Positions 7,029-12,615 of a stretch of 14,331 nt of DNA are shown one piece after another. Positions within the stretch are counted from its first letter, which is position 1, and every line of letters starts with the position of its first letter. The notes beneath the pieces are model-generated. The model was not told the DNA's origin, ran no database searches, and saw only the letters and a program-made list of their open reading frames with translations. Made by a program: the position numbers and the translations under genes. The stretch lies in contig CAKUKR010000068.1 of the NCBI GenBank assembly GCA_934663645.1, positions 1-14,331 of the forward strand, written 5' to 3'. The DNA comes from an uncultured Muribaculaceae bacterium. Its GTDB lineage: Bacteria > Bacteroidota > Bacteroidia > Bacteroidales > Muribaculaceae.

Positions 7029-7787
7029 TTAATGTGGTATTATCTTCTGACCGAGCAATACACCTCCGTCTGAAAATATATTGTGCTTCACAGCATCGTA
7101 TGAGCGATTCTCCCTTTCAGGGTGAAGTATGTGCATCGTAACAGGGTATGCGATCAAATCGGCAATCTGCAGACCAATTACATTATCCCGCTTATAGCTG
7201 AACGAAAATCGAGCAATCCTCGACCTAAGCCGTTCTGCAGTAACCCATTTTGTCCCGCGATTTCGCAAACCGTTATAATAGTTCAGCAGCTTTCGATCCT
7301 CCTTCTTACCACGCCGCTCAACTACAACCGATATTTCAGGATTCCGTTCTTGGTTATCCACGTGAAAAATACTACGCTCAAGCAGGTAGGAAAGGGAAAG
7401 TCCATAAACATCCTCCTCTTCATCTCTCACGCAGAATTTATTAAACTGTTCTTTCAGGATAGTGCAGCTAACGATGACATAAGCGTCGTTTCTGCCGAGT
7501 ATTTCTCCAATTCCATTGAAGAACTTAGCCCTCAATTCTGCGTCTTTCAGACAGAGGAATATCCCACGCCATTTTCGCACATCAACAGAATGTATGACAA
7601 TATCAGTGTTGCCAAACACATCCAGTTTCAACTCTTCAAACGCTTTATTGAGAGAATTGAGGTTCGCCTCAGACACAAGAATACCACACAATGTGAATAT
7701 AGGAAACCCTGGATCAAATTTCGACAGATTGTGGTCTCCACATTCATCTATAAACAAATAATATTTGCTATTGTCACTGCTGTTCAT
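7029..7787 (-). CDS. DUF3800 domain protein
   Basis: Family of unknown biochemical function with a predicted RNase H-like fold, often found in mobile or accessory regions. Seen: 252 residues. N-terminal YLFIDECGDHN (10-20) carries the family Asp-Glu pair (Asp14, Glu15; most relatives read ES where this has EC). SVVVERRG (153-160) supplies a middle acidic residue, and GLQIADLIAYP (205-215) is the hallmark C-terminal motif with Asp210. These acidic residues could bind a metal, which suggests but does not prove nuclease activity. The ATG at 7787 is chosen because the family begins close to the FIDE motif and the -7 box lies just upstream. Base composition is more AT-rich than in the core genes to the left. 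It is divergent from the nucleotidyltransferase gene and ends beside the small RNA terminator. Confidence 0.82.
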   Translation of the reverse strand: MNSSDNSKYYLFIDECGDHNLSKFDPGFPIFTLCGILVSEANLNSLNKAFEELKLDVFGNTDIVIHSVDVRKWRGIFLCLKDAELRAKFFNGIGEILGRNDAYVIVSCTILKEQFNKFCVRDEEEDVYGLSLSYLLERSIFHVDNQERNPEISVVVERRGKKEDRKLLNYYNGLRNRGTKWVTAERLRSRIARFSFSYKRDNVIGLQIADLIAYPVTMHILHPERENRSYDAVKHNIFSDGGVLLGQKIIPH

Positions 7788-7799
7788 ACCAATGCGGTG

Positions 7800-7807
7800 C
7801 AAATATA
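7800..7807 (-). promoter_or_regulatory. -7 box of the DUF3800 gene
   Basis: The minus strand reads TATATTTG, matching TAnnTTTG. It ends only 12 nt before the ATG at 7787, which predicts a leader of about 5-8 nt, too short for a Shine-Dalgarno site. No TTTG is found at the -33 spacing. Confidence 0.5.
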
Positions 7808-7956
7808 GTGTTTTATCTACAATACAGCACCATAATCTTAGCATTATTTGCCGCGATGCCATAAATAAACCACGTTAGAATACGCGCACACTTGCCTCTT
7901 GACTCTACATTCGACATTATTTTCATTGATTTCAGCAGGAAACAGCGGAAAAGTCG

Positions 7957-7994
7957 TACCTTTGCAGATTTATCAAACCGCAAAGACCGCAAAG
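7957..7994 (+). promoter_or_regulatory. -7 box and tandem 9-nt repeat before the nucleotidyltransferase gene
   Basis: TACCTTTG at 7957-7964 matches the -7 consensus; the predicted start is near 7970. The leader ends in two adjacent exact copies of ACCGCAAAG (7977-7985 and 7986-7994), the second ending 1 nt before the ATG at 7996. The repeat fills the ribosome-loading zone. Confidence 0.55.
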
Positions 7995-7995
7995 A

Positions 7996-8586
7996 ATGAA
8001 ACAGACCATCAACGAGTTTTCCGACACTCAACAAAAAAGAGCTTTTGAAGTCCTTGAAGAATCCCGCATAGCAAAGATATGGAAGTCATACGGTTGCAAA
8101 GTCAACCTTATAGGCTCTCTGAAAATGGGGCTTCTTGTCAAACACCGCGACATTGACCTGCATGTGTATTCTTCAGGCATTACGATTGATTTCAGCTTTG
8201 GAATAATGGCGAAAGTGGCAGAAAACCCCAAAGTGGCAGAGGTGAAATGCATCAACGGCTTGCATACAGATGAGCATTGTGTCGCATGGCACGTCCTGTA
8301 CAAGGCAACAGAAAACGAAGTGTGGCAGATCGACATCATCCATATCGAGGAAGGCTCTCAATATGACGGCTTTTTTGAGAGGATGGCTGCCCGGATAACC
8401 GAAGTTGCATCAGAAGAACAGCTGCAGCTGATACGGAAGCTGAAATATGAAACTCCCGACAATGAGGAAATCCACGGAGTTGAATACTATGAAGGGGTTA
8501 TAGACGGAGGCGTCAAGTCGCTGGAAGAGCTGCGTGAATGGGTTGCAAGACGCAGGGCAAAGGAGTTTTATTACTGGATGCCCTAA
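7996..8586 (+). CDS. minimal nucleotidyltransferase-fold protein
   Basis: Predicted DNA polymerase beta-like nucleotidyltransferase domain protein, substrate unknown. Seen: 196 residues. The core signature GS(x10)D-x-D is present: Gly40-Ser41, then HRDIDLHVY (50-58) with Asp52 and Asp54 as the metal-binding pair. WQIDIIHIEE (110-119) supplies the third acidic residue, Asp113. The C-terminal half is helical in character and may bind the target. No second domain is attached, unlike CCA-adding enzymes or cGAS-like synthases, so it may be a free-standing transferase like those in toxin-antitoxin or other accessory systems. No obvious HEPN partner lies next to it. It has its own promoter and is divergent from the DUF3800 gene across a 208-bp gap. 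Confidence 0.75.
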   Translation: MKQTINEFSDTQQKRAFEVLEESRIAKIWKSYGCKVNLIGSLKMGLLVKHRDIDLHVYSSGITIDFSFGIMAKVAENPKVAEVKCINGLHTDEHCVAWHVLYKATENEVWQIDIIHIEEGSQYDGFFERMAARITEVASEEQLQLIRKLKYETPDNEEIHGVEYYEGVIDGGVKSLEELREWVARRRAKEFYYWMP

Positions 8587-8686
8587 GGCGAGGGCAATTG
8601 GCGCACCCCCATTTTATGCGCAGCTGAGTAGGGAAGTGCGTCAAAATGCGCAGACCGCGTATGATTGGGGCGGCAAGGTAGTGACA

Positions 8687-8962
8687 CGGCGTGCCGCACA
8701 GCTGTCCGAGGAATTTTTTAACGCGGCGTTTTAACATGGATTCCAATCGAAGATTATGGCATTTTTGTCAGCATAATTGGAAGCAAGGGGCTAACCGTTA
8801 CGAGGGGGCTTCCCATAGCAACAAACGGCGATCAGTGAATACTCTGTCCTCAGAAATATCGATTTCAAATGGTCGGACTCGCCTAACCCCTTATAACAGG
8901 CTGTACGACACTATGTTGCCGCTAAATGTCAACGATTTTCCCAGCAGCTGTGCGGCGTGCCG
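8687..8962. mobile_element. possible MITE-like insertion into a REP palindrome
   Basis: The 256-bp segment 8697-8952 begins CACAGCTG and ends CAGCTGTG (8-bp terminal inverted repeats). It is flanked on both sides by the same 10 bp, CGGCGTGCCG, in direct orientation, as a target-site duplication would be. Removing one copy plus the segment rejoins TGACACGGCGTGCCGTATCC, which differs at only two positions from the palindrome GGACACGGCGTGCCGTGTCC, the reverse complement of 9015-9034. No transposase is encoded. A pair of REP elements with divergent arms would also explain part of this. Confidence 0.3.
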
Positions 8963-9014
8963 TATCCGCAGCCAAGTCGCTACAATTCAACCATATAGCC
9001 TCTTACCAACCTTC

Positions 9015-9034
9015 GGACACGGCACGCCGTGTCC
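9015..9034. repeat. REP-like extragenic palindrome
   Basis: GGACACGGC-AC-GCCGTGTCC is a perfect 9-bp inverted repeat with a 2-nt centre (or an 8-bp stem with a 4-nt loop). It sits 32 bp beyond the stop of the ATPase gene, outside any gene. Two partial relatives occur at 8683-8696 and 8953-8968. Short GC-rich extragenic palindromes in many copies are typical REP sequences; genome copy number cannot be seen here. Confidence 0.55.
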
Positions 9035-9065
9035 CTACTATGCTGCCGGCAGGAGCAAGTGGTAA

Positions 9066-10385
9066 TTACATGTCGGCGAGGGAGAGGGGACAGCAGGTGA
9101 GGGCGTAGCCGCGCAGCTGAGGCTGCGTGTCGAGCATACGCGAGGCTTTCGCCTCGAGCGTTTTCATGTTGATGTTCTGCCGGCGGCGTTTGACTTCGCA
9201 GACCAGCAGCGTGCGGTCTATCTCGTTTTCCGCCACGATGTCAATTTCGTTCTCGCCTTTCCGGTCCCACCACCGACCGATGCGCGTATACGTCTGCTGC
9301 TCGGCTGCTTTCGCCCTGAAATACCGCTCAAGCATCAGTCCAGAGAATGTGGCATAGTCGCGCTCAATAATCTGGCGCAGCTGGCTGTAGCCGCCGATTT
9401 CGAGGATATGGGCATACTTGAAGATGAAGCGGAACCAGAAGGTGAAGAAGTTGTCGCGTATGGTGTAAACGGCGTTTTTCGACAACGGCTTGGCGTAAAC
9501 GGGCATCTCGCGAGCGATGATGCCGTAGTCGTCTTCGAGGCGCGACAGGTGTCCGCCTACCTGACGGCCGATGACGGACTCTATCTCGTTGCGGCGCGTC
9601 TTGCCAGACGCTATTGCTGACAGTATCGAGAAGTAGGTGTCATAGTCCTTGCCGAACTCCTCTACAAGCACTGACCTCCCCTCGCTGATGAATATAGAGT
9701 CGGGGCTTACCACGGCATCGATTATCGTGTCTGCGGTCAATGCGCCGTCGTCAACAAGCAGCTGCACATATTTGGCAACACCGCCTGTGACGGAATACAG
9801 GGCAAGCAAGTCCTCGTTGGTATAGCCAGGGCTGTATTCAGCAAGTATTTCCTTCAGTACAGAGGGACGGAACGCACGTATGGTCATAAACCGGTTCTGA
9901 CGGTTGTAGAGCGGCTCTTTCCTGTCACGGAATATGCTCGTCATCATCGAATACATCGAGCCGCAGACGACCAGGTTAATCCGCGAGGCATCGTGGCTCA
10001 AGTCCCATATCCGCTGCATATCGCTGAACACTGACGAATTGACCCTCGCGAAATTCTGGAACTCGTCAATGAAGAGCGTGAAGCTGCGCTCAGCAGACAG
10101 GTTCATGAGGTAGCTGAACAGTTCCGCGAAATCTTTCGGAACACCGCCGAGCTGCACGCCGAGCTTTGCCTCGACCTCCTGCCGGAACTCGTCGCAGAGC
10201 AGGTTCTCGGCCTTTCGCCCGACAAAGAAATAGACTATCGGCTCATCGGCATACGCATGAAGGACGAGCGACGTTTTGCCGATGCGCCGCCGTCCAGCCA
10301 ATACCGTGAACTGGGCATTGTCACGAGCCTTTTCGCGGATATTCCGCAGGTAGGCTATCTCCTCTTCTCTGTCGAAAAATCTCAT
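9066..10385 (-). CDS. ATPase with C-terminal DUF234-like nuclease-type domain
   Basis: Member of the archaeal-type ATPase_2 (STAND-like) proteins fused to DUF234; physiological role unknown. Seen: 439 residues. The ATPase part has Walker A GRRRIGKTSL (31-40), Walker B SFTLFIDEFQNF (101-112) and a sensor-like segment INLVVCGSMYSMM (136-148). A winged-helix-like middle runs about 250-300. The C-terminal part has ENEIDIVAENE (378-388) followed by LLVCEVKRRR (393-402), the D...ExK layout of PD-(D/E)xK folds, so it may bind or cut nucleic acid. The ATG at 10385 fits the family start (MRFFDREEEI); the TTG at 10406 falls in a leader hairpin. It has its own promoter. Such proteins are scattered among accessory genes in Bacteroidota, often beside repeats as here. 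Confidence 0.88.
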   Translation of the reverse strand: MRFFDREEEIAYLRNIREKARDNAQFTVLAGRRRIGKTSLVLHAYADEPIVYFFVGRKAENLLCDEFRQEVEAKLGVQLGGVPKDFAELFSYLMNLSAERSFTLFIDEFQNFARVNSSVFSDMQRIWDLSHDASRINLVVCGSMYSMMTSIFRDRKEPLYNRQNRFMTIRAFRPSVLKEILAEYSPGYTNEDLLALYSVTGGVAKYVQLLVDDGALTADTIIDAVVSPDSIFISEGRSVLVEEFGKDYDTYFSILSAIASGKTRRNEIESVIGRQVGGHLSRLEDDYGIIAREMPVYAKPLSKNAVYTIRDNFFTFWFRFIFKYAHILEIGGYSQLRQIIERDYATFSGLMLERYFRAKAAEQQTYTRIGRWWDRKGENEIDIVAENEIDRTLLVCEVKRRRQNINMKTLEAKASRMLDTQPQLRGYALTCCPLSLADM

Positions 10386-10402
10386 ATCGTGTAGCTTGAA
10401 TA

Positions 10403-10470
10403 GCAACCGCCGTTACGGAAACCACGGTTGCGGTAGCGCAAAGTTACACAAAAACTTGCTGACCTGCAAA
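10403..10470 (-). promoter_or_regulatory. promoter and 5' leader hairpin of the ATPase gene
   Basis: On the minus strand TTTG (10467-10470), 20 nt, then TAACTTTG (10439-10446) give a good -33/-7 pair. The transcript should start near 10432, exactly where a 7-bp inverted repeat begins: GCAACCG (10431 down to 10425) pairs with CGGTTGC (10409 down to 10403), with a possible inner GTT/AAC pairing. The hairpin sits at the mRNA 5' end, 17 nt before the ATG, similar to the pta leader. Confidence 0.6.
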
Positions 10471-10594
10471 GGCTTTGAGAAGATTTTATTTAGTAGTCGA
10501 GAAATCATCAGAGAACTAAGAGGCGGCTGTGCTGCTGGCGGTTGAACCTTCGGGCTGAAGGGGCGTTGTTTCTGTAAATCAATTCATTCACGAT

Positions 10595-10903
10595 ATGTTT
10601 ACTCTCAAAGACACAGTGGCTTACGCCGAGGGCGCTATAGCCAAGGAAATCATCGCGGAGAACAAATGCGGCACCATCCTCATGATGGCCGTTGACAAGG
10701 GACTGGAAATACCGACGCATCACGCTGACGCGGATGTGCTGGTGCAGGTGGTGGATGGCACAGTCGAGTTCACGCTCGAGGGCGCATCAATGCGCATGAG
10801 CGAGGGGGACGCACTTCTCATGCGTCCCCGCCAGAACCATTCGCTGCGAGCCGTCGAGCGGTTCAAGGTCGTCGTCACCAAGCTGAACGCATCGCGCTGC
10901 TGA
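10595..10903 (+). CDS. small cupin-domain protein
   Basis: Single-domain cupin of unknown ligand. Seen: 102 residues, near the minimum for one beta-barrel. Cupin motif 1 region is IPTHHADADVLVQVVDG (39-55), with His42 and His43 as likely metal ligands and the usual downstream Glu replaced by Asp. Motif 2 region is GDALLMRPRQNHSL (71-84) with His82. Ligands are therefore mostly kept, so a metal-binding sensor or isomerase-like role is possible. No good -7 box lies upstream; the leader has a small CCTTC/GAAGG hairpin (10547-10561). It converges on the acetyltransferase gene with 12 nt between stops. Confidence 0.82.
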   Translation: MFTLKDTVAYAEGAIAKEIIAENKCGTILMMAVDKGLEIPTHHADADVLVQVVDGTVEFTLEGASMRMSEGDALLMRPRQNHSLRAVERFKVVVTKLNASRC

Positions 10904-10918
10904 CACCGCCTGCCGTCA
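10901..10918. repeat. palindromic junction of two convergent stop codons (second copy)
   Basis: The stops of the cupin gene and the acetyltransferase gene bracket CACCGCCTGCCG. CTGAC (10900-10904) and GTCAG (10915-10919) form a 5-bp stem with a 10-nt loop, so both stop codons lie in the paired arms. It is identical to 5674-5691 at the first nine and last five of 18 positions, with the same 12-nt spacing. Confidence 0.35.
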
Positions 10919-11449
10919 GACAGTCTTGATGACGCGGCAGGGATTGCCCACTGCCACGCTGCGCGGCGGTATACTGCGTGTCACCACACTGCCCGCGCCT
11001 ATGGTGCAGCCGTCGCCGATCTCCACACCGGGGAGAATAGTAGTGCCTCCCCCTATCCATACTTTCGACCCGACTTTTATGGGGAGCACTGTCGCCTTGC
11101 CAGCGGCGCGCTCTTCCGGGTCGAGAGGATGGTTGGTAGTATAGAAGCGCACGTCAGAGCCGATGAACACGTCATCGCCTATCTCCACGCCACCGGCGGG
11201 CTGGAACGTGCAGTTGAAATTGATGAACACGCGCTTGCCGAACTTCACGTAATCGCCGCCGTAGTTGCAGTGGAGCGGCGCGAAGATCGTCACATCGTCC
11301 ATATTGCGGCTGAATACTTCCTCGAGTATCCGCTTGTCGCCAGTGTTGTTGAACTCCATGAGGAGCTTCATTGCACGCATACGCTCGGCAACCTCCTCCT
11401 CGTTCCAAGCCAGATACTCGCGCTCCGGCAGCAAATCCTTCTTCTCCAT
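10916..11449 (-). CDS. sugar O-acetyltransferase, maltose/galactoside acetyltransferase family
   Basis: Cytoplasmic acetyl-CoA-dependent transferase with a left-handed beta-helix, acetylating a hydroxyl of a sugar; the natural substrate is often unclear in this family. Seen: 177 residues. An N-terminal Mac domain covers about 1-60 (EYLAWNEEEVAERMRAMKLL, 11-30). Hexapeptide repeats run from about 68 to 165 (VEIGDDVFIGSDV, VKVGSKVWIGGG-like, VEIGDGCTIGAGS). TTNHPLDPEERAAG (104-117) holds the catalytic His107 (LacA His115) and the family extended loop. The C-terminal GNPCRVIK is typical. The ATG at 11449 fits the family start, with a -7 box 22 nt upstream. It is divergent from the AraC-type regulator, a probable control link. 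Confidence 0.93.
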   Translation of the reverse strand: MEKKDLLPEREYLAWNEEEVAERMRAMKLLMEFNNTGDKRILEEVFSRNMDDVTIFAPLHCNYGGDYVKFGKRVFINFNCTFQPAGGVEIGDDVFIGSDVRFYTTNHPLDPEERAAGKATVLPIKVGSKVWIGGGTTILPGVEIGDGCTIGAGSVVTRSIPPRSVAVGNPCRVIKTV

Positions 11450-11471
11450 ACTGTGTGATGCTTTTACGGTG

Positions 11472-11479
11472 CAAAATTA
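11472..11479 (-). promoter_or_regulatory. -7 box of the acetyltransferase gene
   Basis: The minus strand reads TAATTTTG, matching TAnnTTTG, 22 nt upstream of the ATG at 11449. No TTTG at -33 spacing, which is compatible with an activator-dependent promoter. Confidence 0.55.
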
Positions 11480-11537
11480 CAACCGCAGCCAGGGCGGCGA
11501 TGTATACAAAACCTCGGCATCGCAACCAATTCCGCCA

Positions 11538-11574
11538 CCGCCAATGATTTTTAGCCGCCAATGTATTACCTTTG
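11538..11574 (+). promoter_or_regulatory. AraC-gene -7 box with upstream 9-bp direct repeat, candidate operator
   Basis: CCGCCAATG occurs at 11538-11546 and again at 11555-11563, a 17-bp start-to-start spacing. The second copy ends 3 nt before the -7 box TACCTTTG (11567-11574). AraC-family regulators bind direct repeats of about this spacing next to the promoter, so autoregulation, and perhaps control of the divergent acetyltransferase gene, is plausible. Confidence 0.45.
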
Positions 11575-11599
11575 CATCCGCAACCAAACACTGAAGACC

Positions 11600-12499
11600 A
11601 TGGGCGAATTGTTTCGAGCAGACAACATAGTGACATACAACGACTGGGCTGGTGTCGAGACCCGCAACCCGCTCGCCAGCTTTATCGATTTCACGCAGGT
11701 CAAGCCGCTGCGCCACTGCCGCAAGCTGTACGGGGTTTACGCGATTTTCCTGAAGGATTTCAAGTGCGGCGACCTGCGCTACGGACGACGATACTATGAC
11801 TATCAGGAGGGCACGCTGCTGTTCGTTGCGCCGGGACAGGTATTCGGCGCGGACGATGACGGCAGGGAGTTCCAACCACAGGGATACCTGCTCATGTTCC
11901 ACCCCGACCTGCTGCGCCACACCTCGTTGGGGAAGGGCTTCAAGGAATACACGTTCTTCTCATACGACAGCAACGAGGCTCTGCACATCAGCACCGAGGA
12001 GCGGAAAATAGTCATGGACTGCCTCTGCAACATAGACTACGAGCTCACCCACCCGGTAGACAAGCACAGCCGCGAGCTGATAGTGGACGGCATAAAGACA
12101 TTGCTCGACTATTGCAACCGCTTCTACGACAGGCAGTTCATCACGCGCGAAAACCAGAACTCGGACATCTTGGCACAGTTTGAGAGCCTGCTCGAAGATT
12201 ATTTCTCGTCGGGTGAGGCAGAGCGGTCGGGACTGCCGACAGTCCAGTACTGCGCGAGCAAGCTGTGCCTGTCGCCCAACTACTTCAACGACCTGCTGCG
12301 CCGCGAGACCGGCAACACCGCGCTGAAGACCATACACGCCAAAATAATCGACCTGACGAAGACGCGGCTTGTATCGTCGGCCGACACGGTGTCAGAGATA
12401 GCCTACTCGCTCGGCTTCCGCTACCCGCAGCACCTGACGCGCCTGTTCCGCAACGAGGAGGGCTGCACACCCATTGAATACCGCCGCCAATGCCAGTGA
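11600..12499 (+). CDS. AraC family transcriptional regulator
   Basis: DNA-binding regulator with an N-terminal sensing or dimerisation region and a C-terminal double helix-turn-helix. Seen: 299 residues. The N-terminal 1-190 includes a cupin-like stretch (RRYYDYQEGTLLFVAPGQVF, 63-82). The first HTH covers about 213-238 (VQYCASKLCLSPNYFNDLLR) and the second about 261-295, ending in the family signature EIAYSLGF...PQHLTRLFRNEEGCTPIEYRR. The ATG at 11600 is chosen because an upstream in-frame ATG (11561) overlaps the promoter itself. The gene is divergent from the sugar acetyltransferase, its most likely target besides itself. The ligand is unknown. Confidence 0.93.
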   Translation: MGELFRADNIVTYNDWAGVETRNPLASFIDFTQVKPLRHCRKLYGVYAIFLKDFKCGDLRYGRRYYDYQEGTLLFVAPGQVFGADDDGREFQPQGYLLMFHPDLLRHTSLGKGFKEYTFFSYDSNEALHISTEERKIVMDCLCNIDYELTHPVDKHSRELIVDGIKTLLDYCNRFYDRQFITRENQNSDILAQFESLLEDYFSSGEAERSGLPTVQYCASKLCLSPNYFNDLLRRETGNTALKTIHAKIIDLTKTRLVSSADTVSEIAYSLGFRYPQHLTRLFRNEEGCTPIEYRRQCQ

Positions 12500-12549
12500 C
12501 CCAGCCTCCTCACGCAATACATCTTATCGTATCGTACAATAACAGACTA

Positions 12550-12589
12550 CTTGCGGTCGTTACAACAATACACCAAAGGTAGCCGCAAG
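12550..12589. repeat. 7-bp inverted repeat enclosing an antisense -7 box
   Basis: CTTGCGG (12550-12556) and CCGCAAG (12583-12589) could form a stem with a 26-nt loop between the AraC and Fic genes. Inside it, 12574-12581 reads TACCTTTG on the minus strand, with TTTG 17 nt further upstream (12599-12602), slightly short of normal spacing. It could be a terminator-like stem for the AraC gene or an antisense promoter; evidence is weak. Confidence 0.3.
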
Positions 12590-12595
12590 CCACCT
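12582..12595 (+). repeat. 14-nt direct repeat, left copy flanking the Fic gene
   Basis: GCCGCAAGCCACCT, identical to 13686-13699. This copy ends 20 nt before the Fic start codon. Confidence 0.45.
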
Positions 12596-12615
12596 TCACA
12601 AACAACAATGGCGAT

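Larger units (their letters stand above)
8587..9065. other. 480-bp non-coding stretch with REP-like palindromes and a possible small transposon relic
   Basis: No convincing gene. It contains three copies of the palindromic core CGGC[GT/AC]GCCG at 8687-8696, 8953-8962 and 9020-9029. It also holds CACAGCTG/CAGCTGTG inverted repeats at 8697-8704 and 8945-8952, and a weak AT-rich stem around 8745-8795. A plus-strand open frame running from inside the preceding gene to 8734 has a protein-like end (AYDWGGKVVTRR) but no start of its own, and may be a decayed gene. Confidence 0.5.

Noticed and set aside
7122..7808. 228-codon plus-strand frame opposite the DUF3800 gene
   Set aside because: Antisense to a gene with clear DUF3800 motifs on the minus strand; no -7 box precedes it.
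8534..8734. Plus-strand 66-codon frame overlapping the end of the nucleotidyltransferase gene
   Set aside because: The start lies inside the preceding gene and there is no promoter. The last 35 residues look protein-like, so a decayed gene is possible, but there is no match I can name.
8691..9065. 124-codon plus-strand frame in the repeat-bearing intergenic region
   Set aside because: Runs through palindromes and REP-like repeats, has skewed composition, and shows no motif.
10467..10477. CAAAG-G-CTTTG palindrome as back-to-back -33 elements also driving the cupin gene
   Set aside because: No TAnnTTTG lies about 19-20 nt downstream on the plus strand, so only the minus-strand use is supported.
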